37,565 nt of DNA from Acetobacteraceae bacterium. GTDB taxonomy: Bacteria > Pseudomonadota > Alphaproteobacteria > Acetobacterales > Acetobacteraceae. Of this stretch, positions 18,752 through 27,486 are shown one piece after another. Position 1 is the first letter of the stretch. Every line of letters starts with the position of its first letter. Made by a program: the position numbers and the translations under genes. The stretch spans positions 1 through 37,565 of the forward strand of contig JASHVB010000520.1 of assembly GCA_030039695.1 (NCBI GenBank), written 5' to 3'. The notes beneath the pieces are model-generated. The model worked only from the letters and a program-made list of their open reading frames with translations, made no database searches and had not been told where the DNA came from.

Positions 18752-19335
18752 GCCTTGTGAAGGCAAAGCATCCTGCCGTCGCGACCGTGATCGTGAGTCT
18801 GCTGCTCATGACCTCATGTGCATCGCCGCCACTTGCTCTCTACACGCTGACACCATCAGATGCGCCGGTGGCAACGGTGGCATTCGGCGACCGAGTGCCG
18901 GTGATCGAGATTAGGCGGGTGGTCGTTCCCGATTATCTCGATACCCAGGATATCCTCGTTCGCAACGGTAACATATTGCAGCGCAGCCCTCATGGGCGAT
19001 GGGCTAGCCGCTTATCGATCGAGGTCACTCGCTATTTGACCGGCCTCCTGGCAGCCCGGCGTCCCAATGCGCTGATCACCGACCAGCTGCCGGTGGCGAC
19101 GCCAAACGACAGGATCTTCATCACGATCAGCAATCTGGACGTGACCAGTGCGGGACTCGCGACGTTGGAAGCAGATTGGACGATCGTGCCCCAGAATCCA
19201 GCACAGCCCATACGACGCCAGAGGGTACGGTTCACGGCTAACGGCCCAGTCGACACCGACCAGGACGTGGTGATCTTGACGCAGGCGCTACTGACGCGGC
19301 TCGCTGACGCGATCGACATCGCCCACGTGCGGTAA
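18748..19335 (+). CDS. PqiC/ABC-type transport auxiliary lipoprotein
   Basis: An outer-membrane lipoprotein of the PqiC-like 'ABC-type transport auxiliary lipoprotein' family (195 residues), which pairs with MCE proteins. The signal sequence VATVIVSLLLMTSCA has a usable lipobox ending at Cys24. The mature part opens with PPLALYTLTPSD, typical of the family (YYTL opening), then VIEIRRVVVPDYLDTQDILV and NGNILQRSPHGRWA, which correspond to the conserved 'V.. P.YLD...IV.R' block. ATGA overlap with mlaD shows it is the last gene of the operon. In E. coli PqiC sits at the outer membrane beneath the PqiB tunnel. Here it may dock the MlaD-type needle (inference). Confidence 0.92.
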   Translation: MSLVKAKHPAVATVIVSLLLMTSCASPPLALYTLTPSDAPVATVAFGDRVPVIEIRRVVVPDYLDTQDILVRNGNILQRSPHGRWASRLSIEVTRYLTGLLAARRPNALITDQLPVATPNDRIFITISNLDVTSAGLATLEADWTIVPQNPAQPIRRQRVRFTANGPVDTDQDVVILTQALLTRLADAIDIAHVR

Positions 19336-20564
19336 CCGGCACCGATTGATCGGCAATCGTCGCGCTTATCCATCCCTGTGGCCCTGAGCTGGCACCAAAC
19401 CGACGATCGGTTGCGGTCTCGGTCATCACTGCTCGACGGGGCGAGTCTCGGTGCAGTGAGCAAGGCAGCCGCGGCTCAGGTGTCGCAGGTCCCAGAGGCG
19501 CTCGCAACCAGCCCAGCAGAGCGCGACAGCGCCTGCAAATGTCTGGTCCGGCGCAACGAGCACATTGGCTGGCGGGCGTCCACCCGAATACCGGACTTGA
19601 TCAGGATTCTTCGCGCCGCCGCCAGCCGGTAATGCGTCAATTGGAGTATCCCATTTTATGGGGGCGGCCTCCTCAGCGGTGTTTCCCTCGCTTCGAGCAA
19701 ATTGACGATATTCATCTTGTGGTACACGCGATCAGTTGCACCCGCAGTCATATCAGGGGCAGACCGAAGCGTCTTATGAATACAGATAAAATTGTGATGC
19801 TCTTGATCAGTCAATAGTAAAATTGAAGACACCGCCGTTTCGCAGGTTAGGCACGAAGCAACTGTTCAGGTCTCGGTGCCGCGCTGCCGTTTGAAGCGAG
19901 GAAGCGGGGGGTGCAATTTCAGAGTGTTGCGATTTCCGCTGGATTGAGGTGTTTCCACCTGGAACGACTATTCTAATGATCGGCTAGCGCCAATTAAAGC
20001 CGAGGACGCGCCGCCCGCGTAGTGCATCGGTTGTGACCTGGCTCGCTACGTCTTCGTTCCTCGGCTCAAACCCTACGGGTAATCCACCGTCACTTTGCGG
20101 CTGCTGTTGTTGATTCGGAAGCCCGGACCGCGCCTACATGCCGATCCGCCGACACTGAGGCAAGGCGCGATGGTGAGCGCCTAACCCACGCTCAACGCTT
20201 GCCGCTACCAAACCCGCGACGCGAGCTTCACCATCGTGAATGGTGCTTCAGTGCAGCGCTGGGCCTCGATGAGACCACAATCGGTCGGTAGGTTCACCGC
20301 GCAGCTTCGGAGTGGTCTGCCAGCGCAGCCCCGGGCGATCCCTCAACCTATTACATTGCTCCACCGGATTGATCTCCCCTGCAACGTTGCGCAGCTCGGA
20401 GATCAGCGGGGCGTGTAACTCCTCGCCTCGTCCCGCCTCACTGTTAATGTCGGGTTCGATGGTCTCTGTCCACACGGTAACGTGACGTCGGTCCAGTCAG
20501 AGCCATTGGCGATTTGCCACGACCAGCGGTGCTCAGATTTTGGAAGAAGAACTTGGAAGGCGGC
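19336..20564. other. Gene-poor stretch between the Mla operon and marR
   Basis: About 1.2 kb without a gene I can support. Short frames on both strands (for example 19539-19817 plus, and 20248-20475 minus) lack known motifs. The minus frame contains a fairly protein-like piece (APLISELRNVAGEINPVEQ), which could be debris of an older gene. A weak inverted repeat GATGGTGA/TCACCATC spans about 20169-20234. The mlaE operon terminator should be near the left end, but no hairpin with a T-run was visible. Confidence 0.45.
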
Positions 20565-20598
20565 CTGGGAAGGCAGACTTGTGAGTCTGCCTTCCCAG
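20565..20598 (+). promoter_or_regulatory. Perfect 15-bp inverted repeat just upstream of marR
   Basis: CTGGGAAGGCAGACT (20565-20579) and AGTCTGCCTTCCCAG (20584-20598) are exact reverse complements, separated by TGTG. The right arm ends 16 bp before the marR ATG, and no Shine-Dalgarno sequence is visible between them. The position suits an autoregulatory MarR operator. It would also form a very stable RNA hairpin in the 5' untranslated region, so control at RNA level is an alternative. No T-run follows, so a classic terminator is unlikely. Confidence 0.6.
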
Positions 20599-20614
20599 TC
20601 CTATCCTGTTCCCT

Positions 20615-21052
20615 ATGTCGCCTGCTCCCGACCCTTCGGTGGAAACCGTTGTCGACGATCTCACGCTCGCGGTCGGACAGCTCCTGCGGCGGTTGCGGTC
20701 ACAAGCTGATCCAAGCCGATTGAACCTTTCGCAAATGGGTGCGCTGGCGCGGCTGGACCAGAGCGGAATGATGACGACCGCGGACCTGGCGCGTGCTGAA
20801 GCGATGAAACCTCAATCGATGGGGGCCATTCTTGCAGGCCTCGAGCAGGAAGGACTGGTCCACCGCCAACCGCACCCGACGGACGGCCGTCAGGTGCTGT
20901 TCGCGCTGACCGAGAGAGGGATGGACAAAAGACGCCAGCGCCGCACCGCGAAGCGGGCTTGGCTTGTGACTGCTGTAGCAAGGCTTGAGCCGACGGAATT
21001 ACACGCCCTCGTCGCCGCGATAGCTTTGTTACGGCGAATTGGCGAGTCCTGA
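20615..21052 (+). CDS. MarR-family transcriptional regulator
   Basis: A 145-residue winged helix-turn-helix repressor of the MarR family, normally dimeric and released from DNA by small aromatic or lipophilic ligands. The core is clear: LNLSQMGALARLDQSG, MTTADLARAEAMKPQSMGAI (recognition helix), LAGLEQEGLVHRQPHPTDGR, and the wing QVLFALTERGMDKR. The helical ends (residues 10-35 and 110-145) form the dimer interface. It precedes the emrA/emrB/outer-membrane-factor operon in the same direction by about 280 bp, the standard layout for MarR (EmrR-like) control of drug efflux. The ATG at 20615 has no evident ribosome site and lies just behind a perfect inverted repeat, so its own translation or transcription is probably tightly controlled. 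Confidence 0.93.
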   Translation: MSPAPDPSVETVVDDLTLAVGQLLRRLRSQADPSRLNLSQMGALARLDQSGMMTTADLARAEAMKPQSMGAILAGLEQEGLVHRQPHPTDGRQVLFALTERGMDKRRQRRTAKRAWLVTAVARLEPTELHALVAAIALLRRIGES

Positions 21053-21331
21053 CCTTCATCTACAACCATGACCGGCACATTCAGAAGTGTCAAAGCGCTG
21101 AATTCCCGGCAGTTGCAGGCGGGACGTTGTGCTCTCTCCATAGATGGTGCGATAAATCCATGACAACTCGAAGCACCACCGACGCTGGCACAGGCAGGCC
21201 GAACACGCCTGCACAACGACTCTGGATTGCGCCGAGTGAGGGGGAGATTCGACGCGCTGTAGTGCGCGTGTGTGCAGCAGGTACCTCTGCCTTGACAGAC
21301 CGCGCGCGGAGAGAGCGAGACGGCACATGGT
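21053..21331. promoter_or_regulatory. Interval between marR and the efflux operon
   Basis: About 280 bp without a real gene; the frames here are shadows. It probably contains the efflux operon promoter. A TTGACA at about 21293-21298 could be a -35 element, but I see no acceptable -10 at 16-18 bp, so no promoter is claimed. Confidence 0.3.
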
Positions 21332-22555
21332 GTGCGCGGCGACTCGTTACAGGGTGCAGACGAAGTGAACGAGACCAACGAGAATGATGTAGCCACGACC
21401 GAGCGATCGCCGCGCGATGAGCGGCCGAGCGTCGACGAGCGGCGCGTACCGGCGCATCAACGCCTTGATCACGACAATGAGCGGCGCGAGCGTGACGACG
21501 ATCGCCAGGACGGTCTGCGCGGGAAAAGCCGCTGGCCACTCATTATCCTTATCGCAATCGTGACCATCGCTATCATTGCAGGCGTCATTTATTGGCGGGC
21601 GACTGCCGGACTGGAGAGCACTGACGACGCATACACCGAGGGCACTGCGATCTCGATTGCTCCACAGATCGCCGGCAATGTCACGCGGCTCAACATCAGC
21701 GACAACACGTTTGTGAGGGCGGGTCGGTTGCTGCTGATCATCGACCAGCGCGAATACAACGCCGCGTTAGATCAGGCCAAGGCGAATCTGCAGTTGGCGC
21801 AGTACCAGCTGTCGAGTGCACAGGTAGATCTTGAGATCTCGCGCGTGCGTGCGCCCGCGACACTGCAACAGGCGCAGGCACAACTCACGCAGGCACAGGC
21901 GAATCGTATGCAGGCCGAACGTGAATACCGCCGCCAGCACGCTGTCAACCCGCAGGCGACGACACAGGCGAGCATCGACCAGGCGAACGCCGCGCTGGCG
22001 TCGCAGACCGCTGCCGTCTCGTCGGCCAATGCCCAGGTGCAGATCGCCTCACTGGTTGATGAGACTATTCAGGCGGCCGAGGACACAGTAGGTGAGCGTC
22101 AGGCACAGCTTGCGCAAGCGAAGGCCAACCTCGAGCAAGCGCAAGTGAATTTCTCCTATACCGAAATCCGTGCACCGGCAGATGGCTGGATCACGCAACG
22201 CAATGTCGAAAATGGCTCGTTCATACAGGCGGGCCAGCAGGTGTTCTTCATCGTCACCAAGCAGCCCTGGATTGTAGCGAATTTCAAGGAAACGCAGCTT
22301 ACCCATATGCGGCCTGGCCAGAAGGTCTCGATCAGCGTTGACGCCTTTCCGAGGCTGCGTCTCTCCGGACACGTTGACAGTATCCAAGCTGGCAGCGGTG
22401 CACGCTTCTCTGCCTTCCCCGCGCAGAACGCCACCGGCAACTTCGTCAAGATCGTGCGCCGTGTACCGGTCAAGATCATCATCGACAACGGTCTGGAAGG
22501 CATACGCGAAATGCCGCTTGGTATCTCGGTTGTGCCGACGGTCACAGTGCGATGA
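21332..22555 (+). CDS. emrA: EmrA-type periplasmic adaptor (HlyD family)
   Basis: Membrane-fusion/adaptor subunit of a tripartite drug efflux pump, linking the EmrB transporter to the outer-membrane channel. From the GTG at 21332 (407 residues), a highly charged cytoplasmic tail of about 65 residues rich in Asp, Glu and Arg precedes one transmembrane helix (WPLIILIAIVTIAIIAGVIYW, 68-88). The biotinyl-lipoyl half-motif STDDAYTEGTAISIAPQIAG and its partner YTEIRAPADGWITQRNVENG flank a long alpha-hairpin full of Gln/Ala heptads. The C-terminal barrel includes KQPWIVANFKETQLTHMRPG. The start is uncertain: a GTG at 21365 is equally possible, and neither has a strong ribosome site. The charged tail is longer than in E. 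coli EmrA. Its stop overlaps the next gene's start (ATGA). Confidence 0.93.
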   Translation: MRGDSLQGADEVNETNENDVATTERSPRDERPSVDERRVPAHQRLDHDNERRERDDDRQDGLRGKSRWPLIILIAIVTIAIIAGVIYWRATAGLESTDDAYTEGTAISIAPQIAGNVTRLNISDNTFVRAGRLLLIIDQREYNAALDQAKANLQLAQYQLSSAQVDLEISRVRAPATLQQAQAQLTQAQANRMQAEREYRRQHAVNPQATTQASIDQANAALASQTAAVSSANAQVQIASLVDETIQAAEDTVGERQAQLAQAKANLEQAQVNFSYTEIRAPADGWITQRNVENGSFIQAGQQVFFIVTKQPWIVANFKETQLTHMRPGQKVSISVDAFPRLRLSGHVDSIQAGSGARFSAFPAQNATGNFVKIVRRVPVKIIIDNGLEGIREMPLGISVVPTVTVR

Positions 22556-24129
22556 GTGACACGCCACACGACGCCTGGAAACCGCAATCCAATCCCTGGT
22601 TCATCGCGGTCGTGGTGACGCTGGGCGCCTTCATGGAGGTGCTGGACACGACCATCGTCAATGTGTCGCTGCCTCATATCGCGGGCAGTCTGTCGGTCAG
22701 CAATGACGAAAGAGCTTGGGCTCTGACCACCTACCTGGTGGCCAATGGCATTGTGCTGACGATTTCCGGCGCGCTTGGTCGCAGGCTTGGCCGCAAGCGT
22801 TACTTCCTGACCTGCATCGCCGGCTTCACGGTTGCGTCGTTAGCTTGTGGCACCGCGGATGCATTATGGGAAATCCTGGTGTTCCGCGCGCTGCAAGGCC
22901 TCTTCGGCGGCGGACTGCAGCCGACCCAGCAGGCGATCATTCTCGACCATTTCCCGCCGGAGCGACGCCAAGCGGCGTTCTCACTGACCGCCGTCGCCAT
23001 CATCATTGCACCCATCGTAGGGCCAGTATTGGGCGGCTGGCTCACCGATACCTATTCGTGGCATTGGATCTTCCTGATCAACGTGCCGATCGGCGTGCTG
23101 ACGTTCCTGAGCGTGATGCATCTCCTGCAGGACCCGCCGCACGTGGTGCGGGACAGACGCACCGCGCCACCATTCGACTATATTGGCACCGGACTGATTG
23201 CGCTTGCGCTGGGCTGCCTGGAAATCGCGACGGACCGTGGCGAGGACTATGACTGGCTAGGCTCACAGTTCATCCGGGTCATGTTTCTGCTCTCGGCCGT
23301 CGGGTTTCTGTTTGGCATAGTGTATCTCTACTATGCCCGCCACCCTATTGTCGATCTTCGCGTTTATGCCGATCGCAACTTCGCACTTGGCTCATTGCAG
23401 ATCGCCATCATGGGCCTCGTGCTTTACGCAAGCGCCGTGCTGATCCCTGAATTTGCGCAAGAGCAGCTCGGCTATACGGCGACATGGGCGGGGTTGGTGC
23501 TGGCGCCTGGGGCGGTAGTAGTGGTCTTGCTGATTCCTTTGGTCGGCCGCCTGTTGACCGAAGTGCCAGCCAAATATGTGATCGCTTTCGGTGGGTTTGT
23601 ACTTGGAACAGCGTTGCTTTATTCCCGCAATCTCGTACCGGATCTAGATTTTTATCATATGGTGCTGTTGCGCGGTGCGCAGAGTGCCGGGCTTGCCTTT
23701 TTGTTTGTCCCGATCAGCACCATCGCCTACGCTACGCTTCCACAGTCCTTGAACGGCGACGCCACCGCGTTGTTCAATATGGCCCGCAATGTGTTCGGCG
23801 GCATCGGCATTTCGATTTCAACAGCCATCGTCGCCAACTATCAACAGGTCAACCAACAGAACTTGATTGCCAATCTGACACCGACCAACCAACCGTACCT
23901 GGTGTTGCTGCACCAGATCGAGCAAGCGCTGGTCAACGCCGGCTATTCCTTCGCGCAGGCCGCCGAGATGGCGCCAGGCCAGATATACAACCTGTTGCAG
24001 ACGCAGGTTGCGGTGCTGGCCTACATGGAGGTCTTTTTTATAACCGCCTGCATGGCATTTGTGATGGTTCCAACCGCGCTGATGATGTCTGGCGGGAAGT
24101 CACAACGCAGCAATGCAGGAATGCACTGA
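22552..24129 (+). CDS. emrB: EmrB/QacA-type drug:H+ antiporter (DHA2, MFS)
   Basis: Proton-driven multidrug exporter of the major facilitator superfamily, DHA2 branch with 14 predicted transmembrane helices, 525 residues. Diagnostic motifs are present: LDTTIVNVSLPHIAGSL (31-47, motif D1), GRRLGRKR (76-83, motif A), FRALQGLFGGGLQP with Arg112 (motif B), and the antiporter motif GPVLGGWL (157-164) followed by WHWIFLINVPIG. The C-terminal part has the EmrB-like LNGDATALFNMARNVFGGIG. It overlaps emrA by 4 bp and is followed 2 bp later by the outer-membrane factor. Together they form a complete three-component pump. Substrates are probably hydrophobic or uncoupler-like compounds, by family analogy. 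Confidence 0.96.
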   Translation: MSDTPHDAWKPQSNPWFIAVVVTLGAFMEVLDTTIVNVSLPHIAGSLSVSNDERAWALTTYLVANGIVLTISGALGRRLGRKRYFLTCIAGFTVASLACGTADALWEILVFRALQGLFGGGLQPTQQAIILDHFPPERRQAAFSLTAVAIIIAPIVGPVLGGWLTDTYSWHWIFLINVPIGVLTFLSVMHLLQDPPHVVRDRRTAPPFDYIGTGLIALALGCLEIATDRGEDYDWLGSQFIRVMFLLSAVGFLFGIVYLYYARHPIVDLRVYADRNFALGSLQIAIMGLVLYASAVLIPEFAQEQLGYTATWAGLVLAPGAVVVVLLIPLVGRLLTEVPAKYVIAFGGFVLGTALLYSRNLVPDLDFYHMVLLRGAQSAGLAFLFVPISTIAYATLPQSLNGDATALFNMARNVFGGIGISISTAIVANYQQVNQQNLIANLTPTNQPYLVLLHQIEQALVNAGYSFAQAAEMAPGQIYNLLQTQVAVLAYMEVFFITACMAFVMVPTALMMSGGKSQRSNAGMH

Positions 24130-24131
24130 CC

Positions 24132-25754
24132 GTGCGCGGTAGGAGAACCAGCATCGTCCATGTTGCGATCTTCCTGCTGCTCATGGACTGCACTGTGGGA
24201 CCGAATTTTCAGCCGCCGCAGCCGCCTGCTATCCCGAACTGGCATGACGCTTCGGCGCGGCAATTGGGACCGCGTGCTACCATCACCGAGACGGCTGACC
24301 CCGACCCTCTGTGGTGGAGCAAGTTCGATGATCCCGCGCTGACCGCGCTGATGGAGAAGGCGATCGCCGGTAATCTGACGGTGCAGCAGGCGGTGGTACG
24401 GGTCGCCGAATCGATTCAGGTCGAGGCGGCCGCGCGCGCGGCCGGCCTGCCCACCATCAAGGCTAATGGCAGTTATATGCGCGAACAGTTCGGGATCAAG
24501 GGACTGTTGGAATCGCAAGGTGTGTTCAATCAGTTAAATGCGCTCGCCGATGCGAGTACGCTCAATCAGATCAATTCTGGTCTGGGGCAGGAGGCGACTG
24601 CGGCTCTCGGCAGCGCGCTGAACGGTCTGTCGCAGCCGGTCAACCTTTACGAATACGGCATCAGTGCGTCTTGGGAGCTGGATTTATTCGGCCGCGTCCG
24701 TCGTTCGGTGGAGCAAGCGAGGGCGCAAACCGAAGCGCAAAGAGATGCGGCAGACGATGCGTTGGTGATGCTGGAGGGTCAGGTGGCACAGGCCTATGTC
24801 GCGCTGCGCGGCGCTCAAGCGCTCGCCGATAGCCAGCGTGGGAACATTGCCACCGCGCAGGATGTGCTACGGCTCACCCAGCAGCAGCAGCAGGTCGGCC
24901 TGGCGTCGATGCTGGATGTCGAGCAGGCCCGAACCCAGCTGTCCAACAATCTGCACCTATTGCCAGGCTTCGAACAGCAGCAGCAGCAGGCGATGAACCG
25001 GCTAAGCGTATTGGTAGGGCAGGCGCCCGGCGCGCTGGATACGACGTTGGCCCCGCCGGCCCCGTTGCCGGCTCTGCCGTCGCTAATCGGCGTTGGCGTG
25101 CCATCGACCTTGGCACGGCGACGTCCGGATATTCGCCAGGCGGAGGCACAGCTGCATGCTGCGACGGCCAATGTCGGTGTCGCCATCGCGAGCTTCTATC
25201 CAGACGTTTCCCTGACCGGGAATTTCGGCCTGCGCGCGCTCGATGCCAGCTTTCTGACGAATTGGGCAAGCGCGTTCTATTCGTTCGGCCCGACTGTCTC
25301 GGTACCCGTCTTTCAGGGCGGGCAGTTGACCGCGGATTTGCGCCTGGCGCGGGCACAGGCGGTCGATGCGGCGCTGAACTATCGCGGCACCGTCCTTAAC
25401 GCGTTGCGTGAGGTGGAGGATGCGCTCGTCGGCTATCGCACCGATCGGGCGGCACGCGATCAACTGATCGACACCGTGCAGTCGGCCGAAGCCACACTGG
25501 GCCTGGCGCGGGACCGCTATCTACATGGTATAGCGGACTTCATTCAGGTGCTGAATGCGGAGGAGACATTGTTCTCAGCGCGGCAGTCGCTCGTGCAGGC
25601 GGATATGGCGCTGCGAAATGACGTGGTCGCGTTGTATACTGCGCTGGGTGGTGGATGGGAGAACAGTACGGGCAAAATTCCGAACCCTCAGATCGCGGGC
25701 AATCCGCCTGTCATGCCCGCTGCCGCAGATGCACTCGCGACGACACGGCACTGA
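24132..25754 (+). CDS. Outer-membrane efflux channel lipoprotein (NodT/OprM type)
   Basis: TolC-like outer-membrane factor that completes the EmrAB pump; about 540 residues. The start is a GTG at 24132, 2 bp after the emrB stop; the open frame extends further upstream but only inside emrB. The N-terminus VAIFLLLMDCTVGPNFQPP aligns with the usual LLLAGCTVGPDYxPP, with Cys20 as the lipidation residue; however, Asp stands at the -1 position where Gly, Ala or Ser is normal. Two repeated OEP domains follow, with ISASWELDLFGRVRRSVEQA in the first and VGVAIASFYPDVSLTGNFGL then FGPTVSVPVFQGGQ in the second. The C-terminus contains the coil motif YLHGIADFIQVLNAEETLFS. An Ala/Pro-rich tail ends the protein. 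Confidence 0.94.
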   Translation: MRGRRTSIVHVAIFLLLMDCTVGPNFQPPQPPAIPNWHDASARQLGPRATITETADPDPLWWSKFDDPALTALMEKAIAGNLTVQQAVVRVAESIQVEAAARAAGLPTIKANGSYMREQFGIKGLLESQGVFNQLNALADASTLNQINSGLGQEATAALGSALNGLSQPVNLYEYGISASWELDLFGRVRRSVEQARAQTEAQRDAADDALVMLEGQVAQAYVALRGAQALADSQRGNIATAQDVLRLTQQQQQVGLASMLDVEQARTQLSNNLHLLPGFEQQQQQAMNRLSVLVGQAPGALDTTLAPPAPLPALPSLIGVGVPSTLARRRPDIRQAEAQLHAATANVGVAIASFYPDVSLTGNFGLRALDASFLTNWASAFYSFGPTVSVPVFQGGQLTADLRLARAQAVDAALNYRGTVLNALREVEDALVGYRTDRAARDQLIDTVQSAEATLGLARDRYLHGIADFIQVLNAEETLFSARQSLVQADMALRNDVVALYTALGGGWENSTGKIPNPQIAGNPPVMPAAADALATTRH

Positions 25755-26457
25755 GGCAGATACTTTGACCCCCAAGGTGCGTTGCGTTCTTGTCGGAACG
25801 GAGAAGCGAACGACAGAAAAGATGTTCCGCTTGGGAGCATTCCTGGGAGAAGGCAATGCGGCATCGAGCTTGGGTGTCGCCCGACATTCAAACGTGATGC
25901 GAACAAACGACGATATTTGACAACGACAACACGCCAACCCTGGGATGTGAGACCGGAACAGCTAAGCGCATCGGCGTGAGGTCGTCGCGATTGCAAGGGA
26001 TTACCTATTTCGGGCAGCGGTGGCCAGCGTCGCAGTCCGCGCTGCCGCGGTGTGCTGCAAGTGCTCGAGCATCCCGGGAGCACTGGCAGGGGTATGGTGG
26101 TCGACCCCGCCGGTGGATCATGGCTGTTCTTGCAAGCTGGTCAGCGTTGCACCAGACGCAGGCGATGGCCGCACTCATATCCTCCTGCTGTTGCATCCGA
26201 CAACTTATCCTTGCTAGGTAGGCATAGCCACGACTGCGTTCTCCATCCGTCCCGCCTAGGGTGAATCCAGAATCCGTCCTACAGCGTGACCCTAACTTTG
26301 CGCGGCGCTGTCGAGCGAAATGATCGTGAGGGCGGTGACGTTTTGTTACGATCCGAACGCCCTGAATTGCTATTCGTTGCGGACAGTGGCTCTGCACGGG
26401 ATTCTGGATGACATCGCTGGTCGAGGCGTCTATTGCGCTCTCACACAGCAACGGGGG
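25755..26457. other. Gap between the efflux operon and a lipoprotein gene
   Basis: About 700 bp with only overlapping shadow-like frames on both strands; none has a domain or clear ribosome site. The open frame of the next gene extends upstream to 26320, but those 46 codons have no signal-peptide or family character. The promoter for the lipoprotein gene should lie near the right end. No terminator recognised. Confidence 0.45.
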
Positions 26458-27369
26458 ATGCACTTGCTTCGCTCTGCCCTTGGTCTCGTCGTAGCCAGTT
26501 CGCTTGCTATTCTGTCCGGTTGCGCGCCGAGTTACTCGCCGAACACCTATGCAGCTGCGGCGGCGCAACAAGCCAGCAAGGTGGAACGGGGCGTTGTGAT
26601 CGGCGTGCGCCAGGTGAAGATCAGCGCCGATGCCTCGCTAGGCACCGTCACCGGCGCTGCAGCGGGGGGCATCGCCGGCTCCACCGTGAATGATAGTGGC
26701 CCCGTCAAGGCTTTGTCAGCACTCGGCGGTTCCGTCCTGGGTGGTCTTGTAGGGAGCGGTGTGCAGCATGCCGAGGGTGATACTACGGCCTTCGAGTACA
26801 TCGTGCGCCAAAGCGACGCTAGCCTCGTCTCGGTGACACAGCGGGACAAGACGCCGCTTGCTATCGGGGAGAAGGTGCTCGTGATCGCTGGCAAGCAGGC
26901 ACGCATTGTACCCGACTACACGGTGTCACTGCCCTCTCCGCAACCGTCGGCGACGGCGGCGCGTAACGTAAGGCCGCACCCCCCAGATGCTCCAGCGGCG
27001 GCTGGAACGGCCACCGTCATGCCGCATCCCGGTGCGGCGTCGGGTGGCGTCGCGCAGACGGTGGTGGCCGATCCCTCCGCGTCGTCTTCTGCCACCGCAG
27101 CAGGAGGCAGTAGCACCGCCCAATCCGCTGCGGCGGGCAGCGGTACCGCTTCATCCTCCGCGAATGCGGCGCCGGAAGCCGCTGTGTCCGCAGCCCCGCC
27201 GGACAATCCTGACGGTCCTGCAGTGGCCGCGCCAGAGCAGGGTAAGCCGGCGTCTGCCGGGACGGCACGTGTGCCGCCGGCAGCGGAACCTGCCGCTCCC
27301 GCGGCTGCAGGAGGCGGCATCGCCGCCTCGACCCCGGCGGGGACAACCGCAGCACCGGACACGCCCTAG
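26458..27369 (+). CDS. SlyB/Pcp-like glycine-zipper lipoprotein with Ala/Pro-rich tail
   Basis: An outer-membrane lipoprotein of about 303 residues. The ATG at 26458 gives a proper signal peptide (MHLLRSALGLVVASSLAILSGC) with lipobox LSGC at Cys22. The first 155 residues resemble SlyB/Pcp proteins (E. coli SlyB 155 residues): SKVERGVVIGVRQVKISADA, a glycine zipper TGAAAGGIAGSTVN and then LGGSVLGGLVGSGVQHA, and the small beta domain AFEYIVRQSDASLVSVTQRD. Residues from about 160 to 303 are a low-complexity Ala/Pro/Ser/Gly extension not found in SlyB; it may reach into peptidoglycan or the surface (inference). A G-run lies directly against the ATG, closer than an ideal ribosome site. It converges on the lactate permease gene. 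Confidence 0.85.
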   Translation: MHLLRSALGLVVASSLAILSGCAPSYSPNTYAAAAAQQASKVERGVVIGVRQVKISADASLGTVTGAAAGGIAGSTVNDSGPVKALSALGGSVLGGLVGSGVQHAEGDTTAFEYIVRQSDASLVSVTQRDKTPLAIGEKVLVIAGKQARIVPDYTVSLPSPQPSATAARNVRPHPPDAPAAAGTATVMPHPGAASGGVAQTVVADPSASSSATAAGGSSTAQSAAAGSGTASSSANAAPEAAVSAAPPDNPDGPAVAAPEQGKPASAGTARVPPAAEPAAPAAAGGGIAASTPAGTTAAPDTP

Positions 27370-27386
27370 CACTACAGTTGTGATTT

Positions 27387-27412
27387 CCGCTCGAGATGCG
27401 CTCGTCGAGCGG
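27387..27412. terminator. Possible hairpin between convergent genes
   Basis: CCGCTCGA (27387-27394) and TCGAGCGG (27405-27412) form an 8-bp perfect stem with a 10-nt loop, in the short interval between the convergent lipoprotein and lactate permease genes. There is no T-run on either side, so intrinsic termination is uncertain. Confidence 0.3.
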
Positions 27413-27486
27413 CGGCTTGGTGGGCTCGTCACCATACCGACCGCGCTAACTCGCGGGTGCATTGGTGTGCTGGGATCGCGATGCAA

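Noticed and set aside
26320..26457. 46-codon N-terminal extension of the SlyB-like lipoprotein
   Set aside because: The true signal peptide and lipobox begin at 26458; a lipoprotein cannot carry this extension upstream of its signal.
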